DNA of 64,000 nucleotides from Mariniblastus sp. (GTDB lineage: Bacteria; Planctomycetota; Planctomycetia; Pirellulales; Pirellulaceae), in contig WTFU01000186.1 in assembly GCA_011523945.1 (NCBI GenBank), forward strand, positions 7,736 through 71,735, written 5' to 3'. The position numbers and the translations under genes are program-made. Positions 37,355 to 47,243 of the stretch are shown piece by piece. The notes beneath the pieces were generated by a model. That model did no database searches, was not told the origin of the DNA, and saw nothing but the letters and a program-made list of their open reading frames with translations. Each line of letters begins with the position of its first letter. Position 1 is the stretch's first letter.

Positions 37355-40300
37355 CTATTTTACAGAATCTGATTTAGCGTCCGAAATCTTAGGCACTTCA
37401 GTTGTATCAACCGTATCGACCCGTGGCTCTAAAAGATAGGCAAAAAGATCATTGATCTCGGGAACGGTCAAACTATCCAACAAACCTTCTGGCATGGTCG
37501 ACCGCTTACTATCTTTGAGCTCCTCCACTTCACTCGAAGTAACAGTCACCGATCGTCCGTTATCAAGCCAAACCAAATAAGATTCATCAGCCTGCTGACG
37601 AGCAATGCCATTCATCAGGCGTCCGTCTACCGTAAGAATCGTTTTCGCTTGATATCGATCTGAGATTGTTTTGGAAGGGTGAACGGTGGACTCGATTGAC
37701 TCACGCAAAGAAAACCGATTCCCCAATCCAGTTAAATCTGGCCCCATCACCTTCCCTCGACCTCGGAATTGATGGCAATTAGCACACTGAGCTTTCTCAA
37801 AAATCACACCGCCCAACAGTTGATTCCCAGCCGGCATCGCCTCGATCGACGTTAATAGTTGACTCACAGAATACTTACCGACAGTTCGATCATCCTCCCG
37901 AATCGACACCGGAGTTTCTGCAGGCCACGTCTGCCCGAACCACTCGCCCCAGGCGCTCATAACGGACTTCCAATCGTCGCCTTCCGAACTGATTTTTTTT
38001 CCGGCCCAATGCTCCAACAATCGCGAGGTCGCACCCTTATCCTGACCTCGCATTCGATAGCCGACCATGATGAGATCGCGGTAATGCCGCGGTTCTCGCG
38101 GGCGCCGAGCAACCTTCAACAACGTTTGAATGACTTCTACCCCTGTCAAATCATCGAGGACCGGAAGACTACTGACCAGATAAGCCCAATTCTCATCTCC
38201 GGGTTGTTGGGCCAGCCCAATGACCACATCATTTCGGCGAGAAGGTTCTTCCTGCCAAAGACGGCGCAGGTACTCCATTGAATCTGGATCACCACTCCGC
38301 CCTAACACTGCAATCACACCAAGCCTCACCTGATCAGTTTCAAAACTGGAATTTTCAACTGCTTTTAAGTTCTGATCGAGATCAACAATCATCTTTACCG
38401 TCTCGGCATCGAGAGCCTCAGGTAACTTATAAAATGCCGCAATCGCAGCATTAGGCCACTGGTGCCCGTTTTCAAAAACAAATGCCAATTGGTCTTCCGT
38501 AATTGTCTTGGCAAGAATTTTTAACGCTTTCTGCACGTACAGTTTATTTCCTGCACCGTAACTTTCTTGGGCAGCTTCCTCAAGCGTTGCAATCATCGCC
38601 AATCGCAAATCGGGGGCGAGACTCTCTCCCGAGGCATGTAGGTGCAAGGCAAGATGAATCTTATCATCCGCATCAACGGATTCACTCGAAAGAAACTCAA
38701 GCAACCGCCCATCGAGCTGGCTGACCTGCAAGAATGCCATCATGCGAATTAACTCGCGGTTAATGATGGAATTTTCACTCGGGAATTCACCGCCAATGCG
38801 ATCGGCAAAGCCGCCAATCAATTTTGGATCTACCTGTCCACGAACCAACGCCAACTCCATCGCACGCAACAAATCAACAAAGTCGTGATCATTGATAAAT
38901 CCTTCCATCCATTGGCTAGCTTTTGCTAGAACCTGATAAGCTCGCTCGAGTGACGGTGACGCCGTCATCAGCGCCACTGACCCTTGAGTAAATACTCTTA
39001 GCTCATCCGAATTGATAATCTCTTTTTCCCATTGCTCTGCGGGAACCTTTTCGAGAATTCGTCTCGCCACCAGTGCTTCCGCACGATCAAGCGAATTCAG
39101 CATCGCGTAAACCGGAGTAAGAGGGGGAGCAACCTCCATTCTCATCCATGATTCGCCAGCCTTCCGCCTTACTGCGGGTGAAGAGTCAGCGAGTAAACTC
39201 TTAAGGAGGGTTTCTATTTGCGACCCTTCTTTAAGTCCACATAAACGTGCGACCTGACCACGAATCGACTCATCCTTATCTTCGCTCAACCGAGTAAGCA
39301 TTTCATCAGAAGGAACAGGACCGAAAAACACCATCAGCTGCAATGCTCGGATCCGGTCTTTGACGGGTGCAGTTTCATCAACCGCCACTGATTCGATTTC
39401 TGCTCCCCACTGTTCCCCCAGTTCATTTTTCAACTGAGCAACTTCCTGCCTCGCCCAGGCCGCCATCGGCTGTGGGTGATGGATAGCTTTTGCAATTGCG
39501 GATGATTCCGAATGAGATTCTGTTTTACCTGAGGTCGAAAACACTCGATAAACCCCACCCTTGGTTCCACGGCCTCCGGTACAAAAATAAAGGCTACCAT
39601 CCAATCCAACCGAGAGATCAACCACATTCAATGGACGACCGCTCAAAAATGTTTCTGCCTTTCCCGAATAGCTCGCTCCCTCGACTTGAGCTTGAAGCAT
39701 CAATATTCGCCCTTCCGACCAGTCTGCAAAAAACATCGCATTTCGGTAGGACTCTGGAAACTGAGTATGTTGATACAAAACCGCGCCCGTGGGTGACCCT
39801 CGTCCCGTTTCGCAAACGGCAGGCATTTGATCAAGGTAATATTGGGGAAATTTTGACCAACCGCTCCGCCAACCAAACTCGGCTCCATCGGGAACGTGAA
39901 AAATCATGGTAGGTCGATACCAGTTGGAACCTAGATCAGATTCCATATCACTATCGTGAAAAAACAGATCACCCCATGCGTCAAAGACCAAGTCATAGGC
40001 ATTTCGAATTCCGCCAGCAACGATCTCTTGCCTTTTGCCATCCAAAGAAACCCGAACGATCGTTCCGCCAGGCGCGGCGACTCCCATAGCATGCCCGCCC
40101 GGGTCTTCGAAACGCGGAATTAAATCTCCCTCGTAGAAAAATTGATAGGGACTGCTGATATCCGGAGTACCGGTGAGCTGACTGCCGTTTCCAATGATCA
40201 CATAAAGCATTCCATCCGGCCCAAGTCGCAATCCGTGGGCGCCATGTTCGAGGCTTTCGCCATGAAAACTGACGAGCTTTTGTTGGACTTCGAGCAAACC

Positions 40301-41398
40301 GTCTTGATCTTTATCCGCAAGACGATACAGCCCGCTACCTTCAGGCCCCTCACAAGTCACAAAAACCTCGCCATTGAGAGGTAGTATGCCTTGGCAATTT
40401 TTGACTTCGTTACAATAAACTCGAATTCTCTCTGGATCACGTTCAGATTTAGTCGGATCGGCAAGCAACAATGGGCCTCCCTCTTGCGACAGGAGAAGGG
40501 AACCAAATTCATTGAACTCCATGGCCACCAACGAACCGGTCTCTTCACTCGCTAGAACAGATTCCACCTCAAACCCCTTGGGGATCTCAAACTGACTTCG
40601 GCCAGCGGTTCGCTGGGCTTTGTCACTCTCCAATTCAGCAACTGATTTCTCCATAGCCTCTGGAGCGTTAGCGGTACTTTGCTCGTCGCTTAGTGTTCCA
40701 CTTCTTGACGGAGCAGCGGCCTCTACAGGATCTCCGGGTATTGGCTTACCAAAATCAGCAGCATTACTTGCGACTGGCGAGGGAGTGGTCGATTCGGCAA
40801 CAATTTCCTGTGCCGATTGATTACTTGAGTCGGGCTTGATAACACCGAGCGTCTGCGCTTTCAGCCAACCGATATCACTAACAGCCGTTGTTTTCCAGTT
40901 ACGGGGCGCAGCAGTGCGCGTCTTCCATGACCCGTCGGTTAGCAATCGGCGATACCGAGCTTCTCCCTTTTCTTTCACGCGAATCCGAAGCGCCAGACCG
41001 ACTTGATCGCCATCATGGTGTCGTACGCGTGCGGCAATTAAGTTGACACCCGGATGTAAATAACCCGCGATGTTCATTTCTGCAGACTGACCGAAAGATT
41101 GCCCTTGTGCAGCTAATTTACCATTGATGTAAATTTCAAATTCATCGCCGGCGGCAAACTCCATCTCTGCGTCTTCCGGCCGTATCAACGTGAACTTCTT
41201 TCGGAAATAACATTCCCCAGAACCTTTAAGATCCTTCGCACCGCTCTTAATAGGCGACCAAATCCACTCGGGTTGGTCGGCCAGAATCGACGAATCTGGA
41301 AACACTAAAAGGCAAAAAACCCCTAAAAGGAGAGCAAAGCTCGGATTGGCAAACAGCCAATTCGGAAGTTTTCGTTGAATTCTTACGCGATCTTCCAT
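37355..41398 (-). CDS. PVC-type membrane-bound dehydrogenase propeller, HEAT-like repeats and cytochrome c domain
   Basis: A 1347-residue secreted protein with ATG 41398 and GAGGTG just upstream. A signal-type helix (NWLFANPSFALLLGVFCLLVF) precedes a beta-sandwich of about residues 45-180 (EWIWSPIKSGAKD ... EFEIYINGKLAAQG), similar to N-terminal modules of planctomycete sulphatase-cluster proteins. A PVC-type dehydrogenase propeller follows (about 275-660, IPKGFEVESVL, DSDMESDLGSNWYRP), then about 500 residues of helical HEAT-like repeats, and at the C-terminus a c-type cytochrome: CANCH with the distal MGPDLTG Met. It may take part in extracellular oxidation of polysaccharide or sugar substrates. 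No sulphatase or DUF1549/DUF1501 partner is nearby. Confidence 0.9.
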   Translation of the reverse strand: MEDRVRIQRKLPNWLFANPSFALLLGVFCLLVFPDSSILADQPEWIWSPIKSGAKDLKGSGECYFRKKFTLIRPEDAEMEFAAGDEFEIYINGKLAAQGQSFGQSAEMNIAGYLHPGVNLIAARVRHHDGDQVGLALRIRVKEKGEARYRRLLTDGSWKTRTAAPRNWKTTAVSDIGWLKAQTLGVIKPDSSNQSAQEIVAESTTPSPVASNAADFGKPIPGDPVEAAAPSRSGTLSDEQSTANAPEAMEKSVAELESDKAQRTAGRSQFEIPKGFEVESVLASEETGSLVAMEFNEFGSLLLSQEGGPLLLADPTKSERDPERIRVYCNEVKNCQGILPLNGEVFVTCEGPEGSGLYRLADKDQDGLLEVQQKLVSFHGESLEHGAHGLRLGPDGMLYVIIGNGSQLTGTPDISSPYQFFYEGDLIPRFEDPGGHAMGVAAPGGTIVRVSLDGKRQEIVAGGIRNAYDLVFDAWGDLFFHDSDMESDLGSNWYRPTMIFHVPDGAEFGWRSGWSKFPQYYLDQMPAVCETGRGSPTGAVLYQHTQFPESYRNAMFFADWSEGRILMLQAQVEGASYSGKAETFLSGRPLNVVDLSVGLDGSLYFCTGGRGTKGGVYRVFSTSGKTESHSESSAIAKAIHHPQPMAAWARQEVAQLKNELGEQWGAEIESVAVDETAPVKDRIRALQLMVFFGPVPSDEMLTRLSEDKDESIRGQVARLCGLKEGSQIETLLKSLLADSSPAVRRKAGESWMRMEVAPPLTPVYAMLNSLDRAEALVARRILEKVPAEQWEKEIINSDELRVFTQGSVALMTASPSLERAYQVLAKASQWMEGFINDHDFVDLLRAMELALVRGQVDPKLIGGFADRIGGEFPSENSIINRELIRMMAFLQVSQLDGRLLEFLSSESVDADDKIHLALHLHASGESLAPDLRLAMIATLEEAAQESYGAGNKLYVQKALKILAKTITEDQLAFVFENGHQWPNAAIAAFYKLPEALDAETVKMIVDLDQNLKAVENSSFETDQVRLGVIAVLGRSGDPDSMEYLRRLWQEEPSRRNDVVIGLAQQPGDENWAYLVSSLPVLDDLTGVEVIQTLLKVARRPREPRHYRDLIMVGYRMRGQDKGATSRLLEHWAGKKISSEGDDWKSVMSAWGEWFGQTWPAETPVSIREDDRTVGKYSVSQLLTSIEAMPAGNQLLGGVIFEKAQCANCHQFRGRGKVMGPDLTGLGNRFSLRESIESTVHPSKTISDRYQAKTILTVDGRLMNGIARQQADESYLVWLDNGRSVTVTSSEVEELKDSKRSTMPEGLLDSLTVPEINDLFAYLLEPRVDTVDTTEVPKISDAKSDSVK

Positions 41399-41843
41399 GA
41401 TCACCTCAGTGCGCGGGCGGGGTGGAAACGTCGCTCGCTGGAGTATTTAGCTACAATCTGAGCGCAAAACTCTGCGCGATCCTCATACCTTTCAGGAATC
41501 GGCAGCATTCCGCGTTAGATTTGGAGAACTTTGAGGATTATCGTAAATTTCCAACCGCTAGCGGGAACTAAATAGCCGAAGAAGATATCAAACGCCCGGA
41601 CTCTGTAGACGGATGAGCCTTGCCGCGGATACGGCCAAGCGCCTAAGACGAATCTGAGTCCTACATTCAAAAATGCGTCGGGAATCGGCGTAACCTTATT
41701 ATCTTCCTCAAATCAGAACGAAATACCGGGGAAAATCAGGGTATTATTTGCATGGATGGGCACCGCTAATTACAACGGAATATCAAGGTATTATCGGTTT
41801 ACCTTGTGTTCTACCGAGTTCAATTTTGCCTGGGATCACCACA
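41399..41843. other. Divergent intergenic region (giant cytochrome gene / RTX gene)
   Basis: This stretch of 445 bases separates two divergent genes and must hold their promoters, but no clear sigma-70 pair was found. An in-frame extension of the RTX frame back to a TTG at 41748 lacks a secretory signal and is judged untranslated. Confidence 0.4.
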
Positions 41844-44291
41844 ATGCTTCGATTTGTAGCAAACCTCTCTGAGTTGTTTCAATTGCCTCGCACATCGGTC
41901 AGAAAATCAACACGAGCCCAGGGGCTTAAGTACCAAAACCTTGAGGCTCGGCATCTGCTCGCTAGTATCACCTACAACCCCACGACCGATATCGTAACGA
42001 TGCAAGCTGACGCTACCGACGATGTCGGTGAGGTTTTTGAAGTGACCGGGACGAACAGCTATCTCTTTAAACTGACGGGTGTTGCTGATTTTACCCTAGA
42101 TGCAGACACTGATCCTCTCGTTGGAATTAATTTTTTTGGTGGAGATGGAAACGATACTTTTTCTAATATCACGGGTATCCCCTCCACAGCTTACGGCGAA
42201 GCCGGGGACGATGAGCTAAACGGAGGAACCGCCAGCGACGTTTTATTCGGTGGAGCGGATAACGACACGATTCGCGGGTTTGGTGGCAGTGACGGACTTC
42301 ATGGAAACGATGGAGACGACACAATCCTCGGCGGCGACGGTAATGATTTCCTCTATGGCTTTACGGGAGCAGACAATCTTTACGGTGAAGCCGGAAACGA
42401 TCAAATCATCGGCGACGCAGGTGATGACCTCATTTACGCAGGCGATGGAGATGACGACGTTTATGGCAACGGCGGCGCAGACATTATCAAAGGTGAAGCT
42501 GGCTCGGACGACCTTTTCGGTCAGGATGGAGACGACTACATCGAGGGAGGAGAGGATGACGACAATATCTTCGGCGGAATCGGAGAAGACATCATCCTTG
42601 GAGGCGACGGAGCGGACGATATCTATGGCAACGAAAACATCGACAAACTATATGGTGAAGCTGGTGCTGACACGATCGTCGGGCACGACGGCGACGATCT
42701 AATCTTTGGCGGGGATGGCGCCGATACAATGATCGGATCTGGCGGAGCCGACCGCCTAATGGGCGGCAACGATAACGACAAGATGTACGGAGGGGAAGGA
42801 GACGATTTCATCAATGGTGAAGACGGCGACGACAGTGGCATCGGCGACAACGGCGCAGACGTCATCGTCGGTGGTGAAGGCATTGATTATCTAGACGGTG
42901 GAGCTGGCGAGGATCTTCTTCAAGGAGAGGCAGGCGACGATGTCTTGTCCGGTGGAGCAGATAATGACCAGGCCCTTGGCGGAGATGGAAACGACCTGCT
43001 GTTTGGTGGCGAAGGAAATGACTCTCTCTTCGGTGAAAATGGAATGGATCGGATTTACGGGGACTTTGGAGATGACACCATCTCTGGAGGCGCCGACAAT
43101 GACATCCTCTTTGGTAACTTTGGTAATGATCTTATCTTTGGTGACGCTGGAGATGACGTCGCTTACGGTGGAGAAGGAGATGACTCCATATACGGTGCCG
43201 ACGGCAACGATACTCTAATCGGCAACGAAGGTAATGACACTCTGAACGGCCAGAACGATGACGATACAATCTTCGGCGGCGAAGGAGACGACACCATTAT
43301 TGGCGGAGCAGGTGACGATCTTCTTTATGGCCAGCAAGACAACGACGACATGTACGGAAACCAAGGTGTCGACAAACTTAACGCCGGCGTAGGAGACGAC
43401 GATCTTCACGGAGGCGATGGAGATGACAATCTCTTCGGAGGTGATGGGAATGACAATCTCTACGGTGAAGCAGGGGCCGACACTCTGGTTGGCCAAAACG
43501 GCGATGACGGACTGTTCGGCGGAATCAATGTCAACACCCAAGACATTCTCTTCGGCAACGATGGAAAAGATCGATTCCTGTTTTCAAGCTATGACTATGT
43601 CGCCGACGCCATTGGCGAAGATGCCGAAGTGGAAATTCGAAACGGCAACGTCACTTGGACAAACCTTGAAGTTGAGATCCTCGACGATAGTTTCCAAATG
43701 CTGGTAAATCGGACTCAAAATACGGCGTTGCTCAAAGGTACGATGACCGACGAACCACTCGTCTTCATTAAAGATTTTGCAGTTGCCTCGGCCACGGAAG
43801 TTGGAACGAACGCATTGGTAAGCGTTACCAATCAGGTCTTCGATCCAGCAACTGGCCAGATTGTCCCGGTTACTGTACTCGAGCGGCAAATCACCATTAG
43901 AGAGTGGGACGAATTTGCTCCTACCGATAATGACGAAATCATACAGGGACTTCCGCAGGTCATGGCCTACACGTGGGCGGGACCGGATGCGGTTCCAAAC
44001 GTCCTGCCCAACGATTCTTCTTGGTGGGCTCAGTGGCGTCTATTGAGTGGCTGGACCGACACCTTCCCAAATCAAATTGAGTTTTACGAAGTGTCGGGAG
44101 ACAATAATTGGTGGTACCTGAAAACTGCCGAATTTGCTGCCGCCGACAGCACCTTCAATCCCGACAAAGACTGGGCGACAAGTTGGTTCCTCTATTTTGA
44201 CAGTGACCCCGCAGCCGATGCCGACAAGGCAAGACTGTTAAACAAAATGAACAAAATCGACGAGCTATTCACGAAACTAGAGATTTTCTAA
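41844..44291 (+). CDS. RTX-type calcium-binding surface protein with planctomycete sorting motif
   Basis: An 815-residue secreted protein from ATG 41844. The N-terminus has no standard signal peptide but carries LKYQNLEARHLLA near residues 35-47, which matches the LEPRxLL-type motif common at the start of very large planctomycete surface proteins and thought to guide export. From about residue 95 to 590 there are dozens of glycine/aspartate nonapeptides of the GGxGxDxUx type (such as GGDGNDFLY and GEAGNDQII), which fold as a calcium-filled beta-roll. The C-terminal 200 residues are not repeats and contain Trp-rich stretches. No cognate type I secretion genes are adjacent. Adhesive or structural role is inferred. 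Confidence 0.9.
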   Translation: MLRFVANLSELFQLPRTSVRKSTRAQGLKYQNLEARHLLASITYNPTTDIVTMQADATDDVGEVFEVTGTNSYLFKLTGVADFTLDADTDPLVGINFFGGDGNDTFSNITGIPSTAYGEAGDDELNGGTASDVLFGGADNDTIRGFGGSDGLHGNDGDDTILGGDGNDFLYGFTGADNLYGEAGNDQIIGDAGDDLIYAGDGDDDVYGNGGADIIKGEAGSDDLFGQDGDDYIEGGEDDDNIFGGIGEDIILGGDGADDIYGNENIDKLYGEAGADTIVGHDGDDLIFGGDGADTMIGSGGADRLMGGNDNDKMYGGEGDDFINGEDGDDSGIGDNGADVIVGGEGIDYLDGGAGEDLLQGEAGDDVLSGGADNDQALGGDGNDLLFGGEGNDSLFGENGMDRIYGDFGDDTISGGADNDILFGNFGNDLIFGDAGDDVAYGGEGDDSIYGADGNDTLIGNEGNDTLNGQNDDDTIFGGEGDDTIIGGAGDDLLYGQQDNDDMYGNQGVDKLNAGVGDDDLHGGDGDDNLFGGDGNDNLYGEAGADTLVGQNGDDGLFGGINVNTQDILFGNDGKDRFLFSSYDYVADAIGEDAEVEIRNGNVTWTNLEVEILDDSFQMLVNRTQNTALLKGTMTDEPLVFIKDFAVASATEVGTNALVSVTNQVFDPATGQIVPVTVLERQITIREWDEFAPTDNDEIIQGLPQVMAYTWAGPDAVPNVLPNDSSWWAQWRLLSGWTDTFPNQIEFYEVSGDNNWWYLKTAEFAAADSTFNPDKDWATSWFLYFDSDPAADADKARLLNKMNKIDELFTKLEIF

Positions 44292-44317
44292 ACGAGAATC
44301 AGCAGTCTAATTAACAC

Positions 44318-44348
44318 AAGGCGTAGCGTTTTTTGCTACGCCTTTTTT
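44318..44348 (+). terminator. Intrinsic terminator of the RTX gene
   Basis: A perfect 8-bp stem (GGCGTAGC/GCTACGCC) with a 7-base loop is followed by six T; A bases precede it, so it may also work leftward. It lies 28 bases after the RTX stop. Confidence 0.9.
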
Positions 44349-44491
44349 AGTGCGCAATCCTAAAATGTCGACACCTGCCATGGTAACCTTGCCGCATGAC
44401 CGACTTGAGATATAAAAATCCCTGCTTACCATTCGCGAGGTTTAGTTGTATCTGGTGAGCCTACATTTTTTTGGAACCGACAACCATCAAT

Positions 44492-44522
44492 AAAAAAACG
44501 CCCCGAAAATATCTCGGAGCGT
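44492..44522 (-). terminator. Intrinsic terminator of the RNase E/G gene
   Basis: On the minus strand a 9-bp stem (ACGCTCCGA with TCGGGGCGT, one T-G pair) is followed by seven T. It lies about 33 bases after the stop of the gene ending at 44555. Confidence 0.88.
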
Positions 44523-44554
44523 TCGTCGTTTAAGCTGAACAACCCAAAGTCACT

Positions 44555-46162
44555 CTAATTTTTGGACAACAGTGAAACGGCAACTTCACGTTCATTGGCA
44601 TCCCGGCATTCCAGCTCAAGATGCTCTGGAAAGACCGTTTCACTTCCGACAATTCGAATGTCGAGCGTGCCGCGACCTTCCAATTCCGCGAGTTCTTTAC
44701 GTTTTTGATTGTTCAAGTATGAGGCAACCTTTTCGTTGACCCTTACCGAAATACTTGCGACATTCTTATTTTCGGTCGCCAACATCAACATCCGTAACAC
44801 GTCGAGCGCCATGCTCTCTTCCGTCTTTACATTACCGCGTCCGTTACAACAGGGACACTCTTGGTAAAGGCTTCGCTTCAACCCCGGCTTAATCCGCTGG
44901 CGAGTCATTTCGATCAATCCGAATGGACTGATTCGCAAAATCTTCGTCCGGGCCCGATCTCGCTTCATTGAGTCACGCAAGGTTCGTTCAACACCCCGAC
45001 GATGCTTGTCCCGCCGCATATCGATAAAGTCATTCACAATGACGCCACCGAGATCTCGCAATCGCAATTGACGGGAAATCTCTTTTGCGGCGGCCATGTT
45101 CAAACGATAAGCAGACTCTTCCGCTGAATCATCGGTACGAAAACTACCGCTGTTCACATCAATTGCAACCAATGCCTCAGTCTGATCAATCACGATAGAA
45201 CCACCATCAGGCAGGGGAACCTCGCGTGCATGGATTTTGGCTATCTCTTGCTCGACCTTGTATTGATGAAACAGAGGATCGTTGCCGGAATACAACTGTA
45301 ATTTGTTCGAATGCCGAGGCATCACTAATTTCAAGAACTCTTTAGCTCGTTCGTAGGCATCTTCACTATCGATCATAATCTTGTCGATATCAGAAGTCAG
45401 GATATCCCGAATCGTGCGAATGATCATGTCGCTCTCTTCATAGATATCAATCGGAGCAGACATCGTGACCACTCTTTTCGAAATCACTTTCCAGAGCCTT
45501 AAGAGATAGGCAAGGTCGCGTGAAAGCTCACGGCGCGAACGCCCGGCACCGGCTGTTCTCACAATAAATCCGAGCCCCTTGGGTGGCTTGAGATCATACA
45601 GGTATTCTCTCAAACGCTTTCGCTCTTCTTCGTCCTCAATCTTGCGAGACACTCCAATCCGGCCAAGGGCCGGCATCAACACGAGATAACGTCCCGGAAT
45701 ACTAATGTAGGTGGAAAGCGTCGGCCCTTTATTGCCGATTCCCTCTTTAATTACCTGAACGAGAACCTCATCGCCTCGCTTAAAAATTTCCTGAATCGGA
45801 GGCTTTACTCGGGGTCGAAACCCACCGTGCGAAGGCGGTCGCCGACCTCGTCCGTTAGCATTGGCCGCTGCCGCCGCTTCCTTCTCCTTCCGCATCATTT
45901 CGTCCGGATCGTATCCGCCTTGCTTGAAATAACGTGGCTCCACATCGCTGATGTGCAGGAAACCGTTTCGACCAACGCCGAAATCGACGAAAACGGCCTG
46001 GATGGTCGGTTCCAAATTGACGACCTTTCCTTTGTAGACGTTGCCAACGAAATTTTCCTGGCTTTCTCTTTCTACATAAAGTTCCTCTAGCCGGTCATTT
46101 TCAACAATCGCAATCCGATTTTCCTCGGCTTGCGATGCGTTGATGAGCATTGTTTTTTTCAT
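44555..46162 (-). CDS. rng: Ribonuclease E/G family endoribonuclease
   Basis: A 535-residue endoribonuclease that starts mRNA decay and processes stable RNAs. The S1-like domain (about 37-165) is interrupted by a low-complexity basic insert near 93-120 (Ala/Asn/Gly/Arg rich, ending GGFRPRVK). The catalytic part shows VAIDVNSGSF with Asp335 and VNDFIDM with Asp378, equivalent to D303 and D346 of E. coli RNase E, and the Zn-link C436-x-x-C439 (CPCC). The C-terminal scaffold of RNase E is absent, so it resembles RNase G in length. A 727-base upstream gap separates it from ptsH; part may be a long leader. Confidence 0.93.
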   Translation of the reverse strand: MKKTMLINASQAEENRIAIVENDRLEELYVERESQENFVGNVYKGKVVNLEPTIQAVFVDFGVGRNGFLHISDVEPRYFKQGGYDPDEMMRKEKEAAAAANANGRGRRPPSHGGFRPRVKPPIQEIFKRGDEVLVQVIKEGIGNKGPTLSTYISIPGRYLVLMPALGRIGVSRKIEDEEERKRLREYLYDLKPPKGLGFIVRTAGAGRSRRELSRDLAYLLRLWKVISKRVVTMSAPIDIYEESDMIIRTIRDILTSDIDKIMIDSEDAYERAKEFLKLVMPRHSNKLQLYSGNDPLFHQYKVEQEIAKIHAREVPLPDGGSIVIDQTEALVAIDVNSGSFRTDDSAEESAYRLNMAAAKEISRQLRLRDLGGVIVNDFIDMRRDKHRRGVERTLRDSMKRDRARTKILRISPFGLIEMTRQRIKPGLKRSLYQECPCCNGRGNVKTEESMALDVLRMLMLATENKNVASISVRVNEKVASYLNNQKRKELAELEGRGTLDIRIVGSETVFPEHLELECRDANEREVAVSLLSKN

Positions 46163-46889
46163 TTGAATTCATTCTTTGCTGGCGATTAACTGGAGAACCT
46201 AAACAGGACTCATACAGTCGAATCGCATGGATTTGATTTTTTTGACTGTCGTGGTTTGACAGCAATGGGCAGGCCGTTCCTACTGCAGAAAGACCGGTAA
46301 CATTTGCCGTTGCCTTCCGGTTCGCCGATTGCAAACCGATGGCGTTACTCAACAACCCAAATTTGTGACTTTTTTCGCTGGAACCGGAACGACGAACTTC
46401 CGTCGCACCCGAATTATTTAAACGAAGAGCGAAGTCATTTCTTCGCAAGTGTTTATCACTCCAACGATTAACTAAAAACTCGATTCCAATGAACGCTTGG
46501 TTACGGAATCGACTTTGAATCATTGACCTGAGCGTTTGTGCTGCCGCGAATACCGGTGCAGTCTGTCTCGCGTACCAGAACGATCGACGTTGGAACTTAG
46601 TGAAAAACCCGGCATAAAGATCTGGCGTCGAACCGGCAACGAAACCGTAACGCCAAGAACGCCCAGCTGCCGACAAGGCGGCAGTCGAGGAGAACTTCAT
46701 CTTTAATGCATCGGTAATCATCGAACTTGCATTCCTCTTCAGATCAACGCAAACCCGATCCAACTCTCGCTCAAATTTAAGATTTCAGTGAGACGCAATT
46801 TTTCAAATAACGCGATCAAAACAAACGGGATTGAAACAGGCTCGAGTGAAACAACTAAGGGCTGTCTCGCTTAGCCTCGCCAATCCAAT
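46163..46889. other. Long gap upstream of the RNase E/G gene
   Basis: This stretch of 727 bases lies between the ptsH stop and the RNase gene start, both minus strand. One 220-codon frame (46101-46763) runs through it, overlaps the RNase gene by 62 bases and shows no domain, so coding is doubtful. A hairpin CTGCCG/CGGCAG occurs at 46667-46684. It may hold a promoter and a long 5' leader; RNase E is autoregulated through such a leader in E. coli, which is only an analogy here. Confidence 0.4.
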
Positions 46890-47195
46890 CTAACCACTAT
46901 TTGCGTCTCCCGAATCTGCGGTTACGGGAAATCCAGCAACCACCAGTTCCTCCAAGGCTGAAATCGCCTGTTGAGCATCTTCCCCGGTCGCTTCCAATTG
47001 AACCCTTGTTCCCTGAGTCGCGCCAAGTGTCAAAATGTCCAACACGCTTTTGCCATCTACCCGGATATCATCTTTAACTACTTCAATCTTACAGTCATAC
47101 TTTGACGCAGTGGAAACAAATAAATACGCAGGACGCATGTGCAAACCCTGAGGATTGCTGATTGTAACCATCGCTGATTGAAACTGTTCCGACAT
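46890..47195 (-). CDS. ptsH: HPr-family phosphocarrier protein
   Basis: A 101-residue phosphocarrier of the phosphotransferase system. The active His is in GLHMRPA (His19), and the regulatory Ser region GKSVLDILTL (Ser50) is conserved, which in Firmicutes is a target of HPr kinase. With PtsN encoded next to it and no sugar-specific EIIB/EIIC in the window, a regulatory (nitrogen-type) PTS is likely. It is the third gene of hpf-ptsN-ptsH, followed by the RNase E/G gene. EI is not encoded nearby. Confidence 0.93.
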   Translation of the reverse strand: MSEQFQSAMVTISNPQGLHMRPAYLFVSTASKYDCKIEVVKDDIRVDGKSVLDILTLGATQGTRVQLEATGEDAQQAISALEELVVAGFPVTADSGDANSG

Positions 47196-47243
47196 CTGTA
47201 ATTTGAGCCATCTAAGGTTGAATCAATAGTTTGCCAAACAAGC

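Noticed and set aside
42130..43520. Repetitive DNA that might be read as a satellite or CRISPR-like array
   Set aside because: The repeats are imperfect, have no spacers and match the codons of RTX nonapeptides, so the pattern is protein-driven.
46101..46763. A 220-codon minus-strand frame upstream of the RNase E/G gene
   Set aside because: It overlaps the RNase gene in another frame, has no domain or signal and its composition looks like translated non-coding DNA. Kept only as a possible leader region.
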